Assembly (NCBI RefSeq): GCF_901933205.1
Contig: NC_044599.1
Coordinates: 1,748,841-1,812,840, forward strand
From: Camarhynchus parvulus
Taxonomy: Eukaryota > Chordata > Aves > Passeriformes > Thraupidae
Direction of reading: 5' to 3'
Length of the DNA: 64,000 nucleotides
The notes below the pieces were generated by a model. The model was given only the letters and a program-made list of their open reading frames with translations. It ran no database searches and was not told the DNA's origin. Each line of letters starts with the position of its first letter. The first letter of the stretch is position 1. Of the stretch, positions 50,580 through 61,957 are shown piece by piece. A program made the position numbers and the translations under genes.

Positions 50580-52865
50580 AGCCCCTCAAGTATCTGACTC
50601 TATGACAGTATATTTAATATATCATAGTCTGACTCTATGACAGTATATTTAACATATCATAGTGTGACTCTATGAATGTATATTTAATACATTAATATAT
50701 TTAATATCTCATAGTCTGACTCCATGATAGTCTGACTCTATGATAGTACATTTAATATATCATAGTCTGAGAATATATTTAATATGTCATAGACTGACTC
50801 TATGATAGTGAATTATGAGTAGTGAATATATGAGTCTGACTCTATGACAGTATATTTAATATATCATAGTCTGATAGTATATTTAATATATGACAATCTG
50901 ACTCTATGACAATATATTTAATATATGATAGTATATATTTAATATATGATAGTCTGACTATGACAGTATATTTAATATATCTCTCTGATAGTATATTTAA
51001 TACATGATAGTCTGACTCTATGGTAATATATTTAATATATCATAGACTTTGTGATAGTATATTTAATGCATGATAGTCTGACTCTATGGTAATATATTTA
51101 ATATATCATAGACTCTGTGATAGTATATTTAATATATGATAATCTGGCTCAATGACAGTATATTTAATATATGATAATCTGGCTCTATGACAGTATATTT
51201 AATATATCATAGTCTGATAGTATATTTAATATATGACAATCTGACTCTATGATAGTATATTTAATATATGATAGTATATATTTAATATATGATAGTCTGA
51301 CTCTATGATAGACTATCATATATTAAAATACTATCATAGAGTCAAACTATCATATATTAAATATACTGACTCTATTATAGTATATTTAATACATGATAGT
51401 CTATGATAGTATATTTAATACATATAGTCTCTAACAGTATATTTAATATATCTCTTGACAGTATATTTAATACATGATAGTCTTCTATGGTATTAATAAA
51501 TACTCTGTGATAGTGTATTTAATATATGATAGTATATATGTAATATATGATAGTCTGACTCTATGATAATATATTTAATATATGATAGTTTGACTCTGAT
51601 AGACTATATATATTTAATAACATCATATATTAAATATACTGACTCTATTATAGTATATTTAATATATGATAGTCTATGATAGTATATTTAATACATGATA
51701 GTCTGACTCTATGGTAATATATTTAATATATCATAGCTTTGATAGTATATTTAATATATGATAATCTGCTCAATGACAGTATATTTAATATATGATAATC
51801 TGGCTATTATATTTTAATATATATAGATAGTATATTTAATATATGACATCTTCATGACAATATATTTAATATATGATAATCTGACTCTATGATAGTATAT
51901 TTAATATATGATAGTATATATTTAATATATGATAGTATATATTTAATATATGATAGTCTGACTCTATGATAGACTATCATATATTAAAATACTATCATAG
52001 ATTCAAACTATCATATATTAAATATACTGACTCTATTATAGTATATTTAATACATGATAGTCTATGATAGTATATTTAATGCATGATTGTCTGACTCTAT
52101 GGTAATATATTTAATATATCATAGACTCTGTGATAGTATATTTAATATATGATAATCTGGCTCAATGACAGTATATTTAATATATGATAATCTGGCTCTA
52201 TGACAGTATATTTAATATATCATAGTCTGATAGTATATTTAATATATGACAATCTGACTCTATGACAATATATTTAATATATGACAATCTGACTCTATGA
52301 TAGTATATTTAATATATGATAGTATATATTTAATATATGATAGTCTATGATAGTATATTTAATGCATGATAGTCTGACTCTATGGTAATACATTTAATAT
52401 ATCATAGACTCTGTGATAGTATATTTAATATATGATAATCTGGCTCTATGACAATATATTTAATATATGATAGTCTGGCTCTATGGTAATATATTTAATA
52501 TATCATAGACTCTGTGATAGTATATTTAATACATGATAATCTGGCTCTATGACAGTATATTTAATATATGATAGTCTGGCTCTATGGTAATACATTTAAT
52601 ATATCATAGACTCTGTGATAGTATATTTAATACATGATAATCTGGCTCTATGACAGTATATTTAATACATGATAATCTGGCTCTATGACAGTATATTTAA
52701 TATATGATAGTCTGGCTCTATGGTAATATATTTAATATATCATAGACTCTAGGACAGTATATTTAATACATGATAGTCTGGCTCTATGACAGTATATTTA
52801 ATATATGATAGTCTGGCTCTATGACAGTATATTTAATATATTATTAACTCTGTGACCATATATTT
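50580..52865. repeat. AT-rich satellite array, 2.3 kb, with inverted units
   Basis: Tandem 38-45-bp units of CTGACTCTATGACAGTATAT plus TTAATATATCATAGT. Blocks near 51300-51360, 51600-51650 and 51955-52025 contain units in reverse order (ACTATCATATATTAAA), giving palindromes such as TATGATAGACTATCATA. The blocks repeat as part of a larger period. Confidence 0.93.
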
Positions 52866-53345
52866 AATCTACGCCGGTCTCTGAGCGCCCTGCAGGCTCT
52901 GGAGCCACCCAGGGCAGCCAGAGGAGTTTCCTGGCACTTCCCACAGCTCTGCCAGGAGCCCAAAGTGTCAATGGCTGGGGACAGCCACGCGGGCAGGGCG
53001 GGCTCCATTCAGCTCCAGCCCTGGTGAATAATTCAGCAGCAGAAATGCCGCAATACAGAGAGAGCCCAGCGAGGATTAAAAATAAACCCGGAGCTGCTCC
53101 AGGGGATGCAGGGGAGCAGCACGAGGGGGGCCAGCTGAGCTGCACAGCCCCAGCCCAGCACACCCCTCTGAAATGGGGATTGAACACGATTTTGTTGAGG
53201 CAGCAGCAGAATTCCGGGCTGGGTCCTGGTTCCCTTTTTGCTCTGGATCAGTCCCAGCAAAGGAGCCCCAGCAGGAGGGGGGATGGAGATGGGTGAGACC
53301 CCAAAACAGCCACCCAGCTATCTCCATTCAGCGCTCCTAACAGCA
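52866..53345. other. R3HDM2: Unique GC-rich segment in R3HDM2 5' intron
   Basis: About 480 bp of non-repetitive sequence between two AT-rich arrays, with GTGAATAATTCAGCAGCAG and GGATTAAAAATAAACCC. It could be a conserved noncoding element. No splice-bounded exon was found. Confidence 0.3.
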
Positions 53346-53389
53346 CAGCTGTCCCAATATTCTACCCCAAATTCTAGCTAAATCTAGAT

Positions 53390-54135
53390 ATATATTAAAG
53401 ATATTTGTAAATATATATCAAATATATAAACCACATATAGAAATAAAAATTAAAATATATAAATAATATAAATATAAAATACATATGATATAAATATATA
53501 AAAATATGAAAATATAAAAATAGATAAAAATAGATAAAATAGGTAAATATAGGTAAATATAGGTAAATATAGGTAAATATAGGTAAATATAGGTAAATAT
53601 AGGTAAATATAGGTAAATATAGGTAAATATAGGTAAATATAGGTAAATATAGGTAAATATAGGTAAATATAGGTAAATATAGGTAAATATAGGTAAATAT
53701 AGGTAAATATAGGTAAATATAGGTAAATATAGGTAAATATAGATAAATATAGATAAATATCTACATCTATAAAAGAAAAATATAAAAATTAAAACAAATA
53801 TATAAAAAAATAAAAAGATTAAAAATATATAGAATGTATATCAATATATAAAAATAAAAATGTAAAGATTAAAAATAATATATTGAAATAATAGCTATAT
53901 AAAATATTTCTAAAATAGTAATATAGAAATAAAAATGAAAATTTATATTAAAATATAAAAATAGGAGAAATAGAAAATATATTTAATATATTTCTATGTC
54001 TAAAATATAGAAATATAAATAAATAGATAAAATAGAAACATAAAAATTAAAATAGAAAAATTATATAAATATAATATATTAAGTGTATGTAAACATAATA
54101 ATAAATATATAAAATAAAAACTAAAACATGAATAT
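53390..54135. repeat. AT-rich block with (AGGTAAATAT)20
   Basis: 53541-53740 is twenty perfect copies of a 10-bp unit, followed by two AGATAAATAT variants. The flanks are A/T-rich with TATAAAAATA texture. Nothing coding. Confidence 0.95.
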
Positions 54136-54139
54136 ACAC

Positions 54140-55650
54140 AATATAGCCATGACAACCATTCAAACATCATCCCACAAGCACCACTCCCATTCGGGCAAGA
54201 AGCAGAAAACTGTTCAGGATTCCATCTCCTCCCTGCATCCTAAAAAATCCCCAAACCAACCCAAGTTTGTGCTACCCTAAAATATCCAACAGTGGAGGTG
54301 CCACCAACCACTCCCTTAATTAATAATAATGAATTATTAATTAGCCTCAGGCAGAGGTACAGCCCCTTTATCCCAGTTTGCCACTGAAGGAAAAATGGAA
54401 TTTCCAGGTTTTGCAGGAATATTTTGGCAGATGGCTGAGTTCTCCCCTCTTCTCTCAGCTTCAAAAATAGCTCCAGAAAATCACAGATTTCTCCCTCCTT
54501 CCTCGTGAGCAACAATTCTGCCTTCCCAAGGACTTGTGAGAGGGGAAAATTGTCATTAATGAGAAAATACAGAGTGAGTTTTTACAAAGAAAAATAAAAT
54601 TAAAACCCTATTAACTCCAGACTTAGAGGCTTTCCACAATTATTTTTGAGTTTTCCCAACAAACACGAAAATAAATCCTGGTTTACTAAGGACTTTTGAG
54701 AAGGGAAACTACCACTAATAAGAAAATACAGAGTGAATTTTTATAGGGAGAAATAAAATTGTATAGAAAACACAGAGTGAGTTTTTATAAGGAAAACTAA
54801 AATGAAAAACCTACAAACTCTAGACTTAGAGGTTTTCCATAAATATTTTTGAGTTTTCCCAACAAACACAAAAATAAATCCTGGTTTCCCTGAGATGGGA
54901 AACTGCCACTAATGAGATGAGCTTTAAGGTCCCTCTCAAGCCAAAATTGGAATTTTTGGAATCCTGGGATTCCAAAATTCCCTGATAAAATGGATTTGCT
55001 CTCTCCCAGTCACATCCCAGTGGGAATTTGGGATTTTTCCTTGTTCTCAGTGAAGCTCAGTGAGGGCTTCAGGTCCATCCAGGCAGTGCCAAGGAGAACA
55101 AATGCTGCCATAAATTCCATGTCTGAAGCCAATCTGGGGGAGAAAAACCCCCAAAATTTTGCCATTTTTGGGTCAAATCCCAACAGGATTGGGCTCAAAG
55201 CTCCTGGTCCTTTGAACACAGGGGAGCAGGAAGCACAAAATCCCATTTCCTCATGGGATTTCCTGTCTGAAGCCTCCCTAAGAAAGGTCAATTTTAGGAT
55301 AACATCTTCCCAAACAAAAGCGAATTTTGTGTCTAAACTCATCTCAGGAGAAATTAATTCCTCAAAGAAAAAAAAAAATGTCAAAGCAAGATCAAAAAAT
55401 TGAAAAACTTCATTAAAAAAAAAAAACCCTTCAGGGAGCTGCTGTGCTGAGTGGGCTGGGCCTGCCCACACTCGATCAAACCCAAAATTGCGAATTTCTC
55501 TGGGAAGAAGAGGAGCAGCAGTGACTCAGCCTGCAGCACACACAGCTCCTGCGGGATCCGAGCCCCTGGATCCACAGCCCCGGGGGATGCTGCTGCTCAG
55601 GGGATGTGCCCACAGCCCCACCCGGGCTGCCATGGATGGGGCAGGGATGG
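54140..55650. other. R3HDM2: R3HDM2 5' intron, unique sequence with one short CR1-like end
   Basis: Ordinary noncoding sequence with a roughly 120-bp partial duplication (54545-54700 against 54770-54890). A short CR1-like GCTTTAAGGTCCCTCTCAAG lies at 54909-54928. No exon was recognised. Confidence 0.5.
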
Positions 55651-55654
55651 AGCC

Positions 55655-56515
55655 CCTTCTTCTTCTTCTTCTTCCCCTTCCCCATTCCCTTTCCCCTTCC
55701 CTTCTTCTTTCCCTTGCCCTTCTTCTTCCCTTTCTTCCCATTCTTCTTCTTCCCCTTCCCTTTTTCCTTTTCCTTCCTCTTACCCTTCCCCGTTTTTCTT
55801 CCTCTTCCCCTCCTTCCTTTCGCTTCCCCTTTTTCCCTTTCCCCTTCTTCCCCTCTCCCTTCCCCTTTTTCCTTTTCCTTCTTCTTCCACTTTCCCTTTT
55901 TCCTTTCCCCTTTCCTTTCCCTTCCTCTTTCCATTCCACTTCTTTTTCCCCTTCTTCTTCTCCTTTTTCCTTTCCCTTCCCCATTCCCCTCCCTTCTTCC
56001 CTTTCCTTTCTCCTTCTTCCCCTTCCTCCTTTTCCTTCCCCTTCTCCTTTCCCCTTCTTCTTCTTCCTTTTCCTTCCTCTTTCCCTTTTTCCTTCCCCTT
56101 CTCCTTTCCCCTTCTCCATTCCCTTTTCCCTTCTCTTTCCCCTTCTTCTTCCCCCTTTTTCTTCCACTTCCCCTTCCCCTTCTTCTTCCTTTTCTTCCTC
56201 TCCTTCTTCTTTCCCTTTCCCTTCTTTTCCCCTCTTCTTTGCCTTCCCCTTCCCCTTTTTCCTTTTCCTTCCTCTCCCCCTTTCTTCCTTCCCTTCTTTT
56301 TCCCCTTCTTCTTCTTCTTCCCCCTTCCCTTTTTCCTTTTCCTTCCTCTTCCCCTTTTTCCTTTCCCTTTTCCCTTCCCCTTTCCCTTTCTCTTCCCCTT
56401 CTTTTTCTCTTTCTCTTCCCCTTCCCTTTTTCCTTTTCTTTCCCCTTTACCTTCTTCTCCCCCTTCCTCTCCCTCTCCCCTTTTTCCCTTCCCTGCCCCT
56501 CCTTTTCCCCAGGCT
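55655..56515. repeat. Polypyrimidine tract, 860 bp (CCCTTTTTCCTTTTCCTTCC type)
   Basis: Almost uninterrupted C/T on the plus strand with variable 6-20-bp motifs. On the R3HDM2 transcript it is polypurine. Open frames on both strands here are artefacts. Confidence 0.95.
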
Positions 56516-56519
56516 GAGC

Positions 56520-58740
56520 CCCCACAGCTCTCTCAGAATTTTCCAGACCCTTTTCTTGCTGCTCCAGCCCTTCCCAGGCTCCCCTGTCCTCCAGATCCAT
56601 TCCAGTCTGCTGGAGCTCTCTGACCTCTCCAAATCTTTACCAAACACCAACAAAAAATCCAAAATCCATCTTTTTTTAAAGAAAATAAAATATTCAGACC
56701 AAGGTAGGAGCTGAATCCACCTGTCCCACACTTTTGTTTCCTGCCAGAGCTGCCACAAACACAGAGCCACCAACATTTCCCACTTTTATTCCCTTGGGAA
56801 ACAAACCCACTGTGAGTTCTGCCCCTGCAGCCATGGTGAGAGGCTCAGGATCATCCCAACAGATATTAAAACATTTTAATTTGGGTTTTAAGCTCTGCTG
56901 GAGCCTTTGGATCCAGCCAGAAATGGATAATTGGGAAGAATTTAAGGCAAAGAAAAGCACCTTGGCACAGGAATGCAGGGGAAACACCATGAATATTGGC
57001 AGGATCAGTTTATTCAGTTTCTCTTCAGCCAAAAAAAACCCAAAAAATACTTTTGAAAAGTCTTCAAGGTGCCAAACTGTGTTCCCTGCTCCAAAATCAC
57101 TTGGGAATAACTCAGTGAGTGACTGAGGTGGGAGAAGAGCTCCTAAATCTGCTGTGGAATTTTGGCCACTGATCCCTCTCTGGTGTCCCTGGGGCAGCCA
57201 CCTCCTCCTTGCAAACAGTTAAACCCTAATCAATTAATTCCAATTAATCTGGTTTTTAATTCAGATTAAATGAGATAACGAAGCTGGGGATAGGAGCAGC
57301 GCTTTAGGCACCTCCAAGAGGTGATTTAGGCACCTTCCCCCCCACAAAATCAGGGTTTTAGAACAGCAGCACTGCCAGCAAATTAAATTTAGCAACACAA
57401 GTGGCAGCAAATAATTCAAACCCAATCAATTAATTCCAATTAATCTGGTTTTTAATTCAGATTAAATGAGATAACGGGGCTGGGGATAGGAGCAGCGCTT
57501 TAGGCACCTCCAAGAGGTGATTTAGGCACCTTCCCCCCCATAAAATCAGGGTTTGGAACAGCAGCACTGCCAGCAAATTAAATTTAGCAACACAAGTGGC
57601 AGCACTGCTAAAAGGGGAACCAAAGGGGGATCCGGTGTCACAGGCTGGCCCTGGGTGTTCTCCACTGCTCCTGAGCCCTGGGGGCTGCTCCTCCCTCGGG
57701 AATTCACCCAAAAAAAAAGAAAAGCAGTTTATTCCCCATCCAGGTCAGTCCCTCTGAGCAGGGAATCCTGCAATGGGTTGGGTTGGGAGGGATTTTAAAG
57801 CTCAAAACTTTAAAGCTTTAAAGCCCAAAGTTCCACCATCCCTGCTCCAAGGTCTGTCCAACCTGGCTCTGGACACTTCCAGGGAGCCACAATTCCTTCC
57901 AATGCCTCTTCTTATTTCTCTTTCAACCATATTTTATTCCATGGCATTTCTAAATCAGCATTTTTTATCTCCAGGTTTGTATAAAGGTTTGGAGAATTCT
58001 CTACAAATTCATTTCTCACACTTGGAAATTCATCCAAAAAAAGAAAACAACAGCTCCCTGCCCATCCAGGTGAGTTCGCCAGGCCCCTCTGACCAGGGAA
58101 TCCTCCAATAATTTGGGTTGGAAGGGACTTTAAATCCCAATTTCACCATCCCTGCTCCAACCTGGCCCTGGACACTTCCAGGGATCTGAAATTCCTTCCA
58201 ACTCTTCTTCCAGCGACACCAGGAATAAAAAATCCCTGTGAATCTCAGCACTGCTCACCCCAGTAATCAGCAGAACCCCAAATCCTCACTCCACAAATCC
58301 CCAGGGATTCCAGCAACGTGAAATTCCCACTCTGGTTTGCCAAAAATCCACCTCGTTTCCCCCAACAAAATTATTCCAAGGAGCAAAGCTGCTGGAAAAG
58401 CTCCTGTGGCCCTGAGCTGATCCAGGCTGGCATGAAGAGGATCCCTGCAGCACCAGCTCAGTGGGATTAGGCTGAGGTAAAATGAGCTCCAGGATTAGGA
58501 GCCACCTCAGGGAGATCCTGGATGAGGGGAGGGAGGTGGAGCTCAGGTTTGAGCCAGGGAACCCAAACGGAAGGCAGGAATTTTAAATTAACTTAAATTA
58601 AGAGAGAGGGAGGTGGAGCCCAGGTTTGAGCCCAGGGAAGGCAGGAATTTTAAATTAATTCAAATGAAATTGTTCAGGAAGGAGCACCAAGGATTTTGGT
58701 GATGTTTCTTCTCACAGCTCCAGCAGAAGCTCAGAAGCAC
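56520..58740. other. R3HDM2: R3HDM2 5' intron: unique sequence, 196-bp duplication, two CR1-like pieces
   Basis: AATCAATTAATTCCAATTAA starts copies at 57228 and 57424. Antisense CR1-like pieces lie at 57770-57910 (GGTTGGGTTGGGAGGGATTT, CACTTCCAGGGAGCC) and 58095-58215 (TTTGGGTTGGAAGGGACTTT, CCTGGACACTTCCAGGG). The remainder is unique and noncoding. Confidence 0.65.
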
Positions 58741-59520
58741 AAACTTCCACCAGCACATTTCAAACAGACCCGAGGATGCTTTAATTAACACTTTAATTAC
58801 CATTAACTCCTGCCAGGGGACAGAAACAACTCTGACCCTCAGCCCAAATTCCTGCAGGTACCAAAATCAGAATCCCTGAGAGGATTTAAAGGATTTAAAG
58901 AAAAAAAAATTCCAAAAAACACTCAGAAACTTCCACCAGCACATTTCACAGCCCCAATGATGCTTTAATTAACACTTTAATTACCATCAACTCACCTACA
59001 GCAGCTCCTGCCAGGGACAGAAACAACTCTGACCCTCAGCCCAAATTCCTGTAGGTACCAAAACCAGGATCCCTGGGAGGATTGACAGGATTTAAACCAA
59101 AAAATAAACCCTCAAACTTCTACCAGCACATTTCAAACAGACCCAATGATGCTTTAATTAACACTTTAATTCCCATCAACTCACCTACAGCATCTTCTGC
59201 CAGGGGAACAACCCTGACCCTCAGCCCAAATTCCTGCAGGTGCCAAAAGCAGAATCCCTGGGAGGATTTACAGGACTTAAACCGAAAACGCCTCCAAAAA
59301 ATCACTTTTTTATGCATCCCATCAGCACAGAAAATCCACTTTTTTTATGGATCCCTTTGTTGTGAATAAGCACAAAGCCTCTGGAGCCCTCCAAAGCAGC
59401 ACCTTCCCAGCTGCTGGGAGATGCCAGGTTGGGAATCATTCCCAGGAAAAGGGGAATCGCCTCCAGGAAAAGGGGAATTGCCTCCAGGAAAAGGGGAATC
59501 GCCTCCAGGAAAAGCATGTC
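58740..59520. repeat. About 186-bp repeat, three copies, then a 20-bp repeat
   Basis: ACTTCCACCAGCACATTTCA marks copies near 58744, 58929 and 59117, each with TGCTTTAATTAACACTTTAA. 59437-59515 is four units of CAGGAAAAGGGGAATCGCCT. Confidence 0.9.
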
Positions 59521-59559
59521 AGAGCAAACACGTTGTCCATGAGGACAAGCAGAGCATCA

Positions 59560-60300
59560 TCCGTGCCCCCGGTACCGGCGGCTCTCGGGCTCCGCTCACG
59601 GGCCCGGGGCAGCGGCTCCGTGAGAGCCTCCGGGCACCGCCGGGAGCCACCGGAGACACCGCCGGGCACCGAGAGGGGAGACCAGGAACCGGGGCCGGAG
59701 CCCGAGAGAAGCAGGGAAGGAACCGGACCCGGAGAAGGGCAGGGAAGGAACCGGGGCCGGACGGGAACCGGGCTCCGAGAGAGGCAGGACGAGAACCAGA
59801 GAGGGGCAGGGCAAGAACCGGAGCCCGAGAGGGGCAGGGAAGGAACCGGAGGACCCCGAGCCTCTCGGGACAGGACGGGAACCCCCAAGAGCGGCAGGGA
59901 AGGATCCCGCACCGAGAGCTCCCCGAGAGGGGAGATGAGGAACCGACCCCCGAGAGCGGCAGGGCGGGAACCGGACCCGGAGAGCGGCAGGAGCCGGATC
60001 CTGCACCGAGCGATCCCGAGAGGGGCAGCCCCGGGCCGGGAACCATCCTCGGGAGCAGCCCCGGGAACCATGCCCGGAGCAATCCGGGAGCAGCCCCGGG
60101 AACCATGCCCGGAGCAATCCTCGGGAGCAGCCCCGGGAACCATGCCCGGCGGGAGCAGCCCCGGGACCGGGAACCAGCACCGGGAACCATCCCCGGGAAC
60201 CAGCACCGGGCCGGGAACCATCCCCCCGGTTGGGTCTCCGCCGTGCCCGGTGCCCCGCGATCGCCCCGTTACCCCCAACCCCGCTCCCCCCCCCGCCCCC
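59560..60300. repeat. CpG-rich minisatellite downstream of R3HDM2 exon 1
   Basis: Units GAGAGGGGCAGGGAAGGAAC (59690-60020), then GGGAGCAGCCCCGGGAACCA (60030-60220). Long open frames in this region reflect the repeats. It forms part of the CpG island. Confidence 0.88.
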
Positions 60301-60311
60301 GCCGCACTTAC

Positions 60312-60650
60312 CGGGACCGGGCCGCGCCGGGCCGGGCCCTGCGCCGCGGGGCCGCCGCCGCCACCCCGGGCCGGGCCGGGCCTGGGCCAGCCCTGCGGGG
60401 TGGGGCGGGATGGGGATGGGAAGGGGGGGGGAGGGGGGTGACCGGAACGGGGAAAAACGGGAAAGAAACGGGAAAAAAAAAAAAGGGAAAGAAGAGGCGG
60501 CCCCTCCCCCGCGGCGTGCGCGCTGCGTCAACGCGCCGTGCGCGGTGCGTCATCATTCTGCGCCCGCTGCGCCCGCGTTGCTGTGGCAACCGGAGGGACG
60601 CTACGCGGGAAGGGCGTGAGGCGCCCTCTGGCGGCGCGGGGGCGGGCGCC
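60312..60650 (-). promoter_or_regulatory. R3HDM2: R3HDM2 CpG-island promoter and probable noncoding exon 1
   Basis: On the minus strand GGTCCCG|GTAAGTG gives a consensus donor with the exon ending at 60312, inside a very CpG-rich region. Upstream of it (60500-60640) are two TGCGTCA ATF/CRE-like half-sites (60524-60530, 60546-60552). There is also an RFX-type X-box, GTTGCTGTGGCAAC, at 60577-60590, and a CTCF-like core at 60622-60634. The start site probably lies between 60350 and 60600. Assignment to R3HDM2 rests on strand, position and the need for an upstream noncoding exon. Confidence 0.6.
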
Positions 60651-61560
60651 TTTTATGGAAATGACGGGAGGTGGGCGGGGTTATGGACAGGCTCCGCCCA
60701 GCAGGTGTGGCTCCGCCCACCCGCGGGCGGGAGTTCGGCTCCGCCCCCTCGGGGGTCCCGCATGGGCGGGGGTCCTCCGTCCGCGGGGGTCCCGAATTCA
60801 CCTGGGGCCACACAGCTCCCAGGATCCTCCATCCTCAGGGATCCCAAATTCACCAGGGATCCCACAGCTCCCGGGGGTCCCACATGTCCCCGGGGGTCCC
60901 ACATCCCCAGTGACCCCAAATTCCCCAGGGGTCCCACATCTCCCTGGAGGTCTCACAACACCAGGGATCCCACAGCTCCCAAGATCCTCTACCCCCGGGG
61001 GTCCCACATCACCAGGGATCCCACAGCTCCCAGGATCCTTCATCCCTGGGATCCCAAATTCCCCAGGGATTCTCCATCCCCAGGCACCCCACATCTCTGG
61101 AGACCCCTCATTCCCAGGGATCCCTCATCCCCCCATGGATCCCCTATTCCCAAGGGTCCCTCACCCCCCAGAGAACCCTGATCCACCCGGAATTCCCTTT
61201 CTCTGAGTATCCCCCATTGGTCGGGATCTCCCATTTTCAGATTTCTCCGCCTCCAACCACCCCTCGACCCCCCAAAATCCCCTTTCCCTGACCTCCAGAG
61301 ATCCCCCCACCCCCGGGGATCCCTCATTAGTCGGGATTTCCCATCTCCAGGTATCTCCAAAGACCCCCTCAAACCCCCCAAAATCCCCTTCTCTGAGCAT
61401 CCCCAGGGATCTCCACAGATCCCCCCGCCCTCGGGGATCCTCCATTGGTCGGGATCTCCCATCTCCACCTCCAACCACCCCTCGACCCCCCAAAATCCCC
61501 TTTCTCTGACCTCCAGAGATCCCCCCACCCTCGGGGACCCCCCAACTCTGTGCTCCCCAC
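60650..61560. repeat. Minisatellite between the R3HDM2 and INHBC promoters
   Basis: 60790-61180 is units of GGGATCCCACAGCTCCCAGG; 61190-61545 is about 115-bp units with CATTGGTCGGGATCTCCCAT and CCCCCCAAAATCCCCTTT. No gene is seen; the long plus-strand open frame crossing it is rejected. Confidence 0.88.
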
Positions 61561-61739
61561 ACCGCACTGCGGGACTCACAGGGACACGGGGCTGTCCTGA
61601 GTCCCCACCGCGCCTCTGCCCGCCGGGATGGCACCGAGATGGCACCGGGATGGCACCGAGATGACACCGAGGTGACACCGGGGTGGTCCCGATGTCCCCC
61701 CCGAGCAGCAGCAGCAGCACCATCGGCCCCGCTCCACCT

Positions 61740-61957
61740 TAACCGGAGCGGCCGCTCCGCTCTGCCCGGGCGGCTCCGGCGGAGCTCGGGGGCGTTTATC
61801 TCACCCAGGATCAGCCAATATTTGTGGCCACGTCAAGAGAACGAGCCCGGTGCTCCCGGCTCAGCCCAGTTCTACCCCCCTGCTCCTCTCCCTGCTCCCG
61901 TTCTGCCTCTCGGACGCTGCCGGGAGTCCCTCCCGTTGTCACCTCCCGCCACCGGGG
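61740..61957 (+). promoter_or_regulatory. INHBC: Probable INHBC promoter region
   Basis: The 200 bp before the INHBC ATG leave the minisatellite and contain a CCAAT motif (61815-61819) overlapping an AATATTTGTGG forkhead-like element. A forkhead site would fit the liver-biased expression of mammalian INHBC, but motif evidence alone is weak. No TATA box is evident. Confidence 0.4.

Noticed and set aside
55451..56714. Plus- and minus-strand frames of 370-410 codons (Pro/Phe/Ser- and Lys/Glu/Gly-rich)
   Set aside because: Polypyrimidine tract lacks stop codons in most frames; no gene signal.
59421..61181. Plus-strand frame of about 590 codons, Pro/Gly/Arg-rich
   Set aside because: It crosses CpG-rich minisatellite, the R3HDM2 promoter and a second minisatellite; no homology or start context, and it opposes the promoter.
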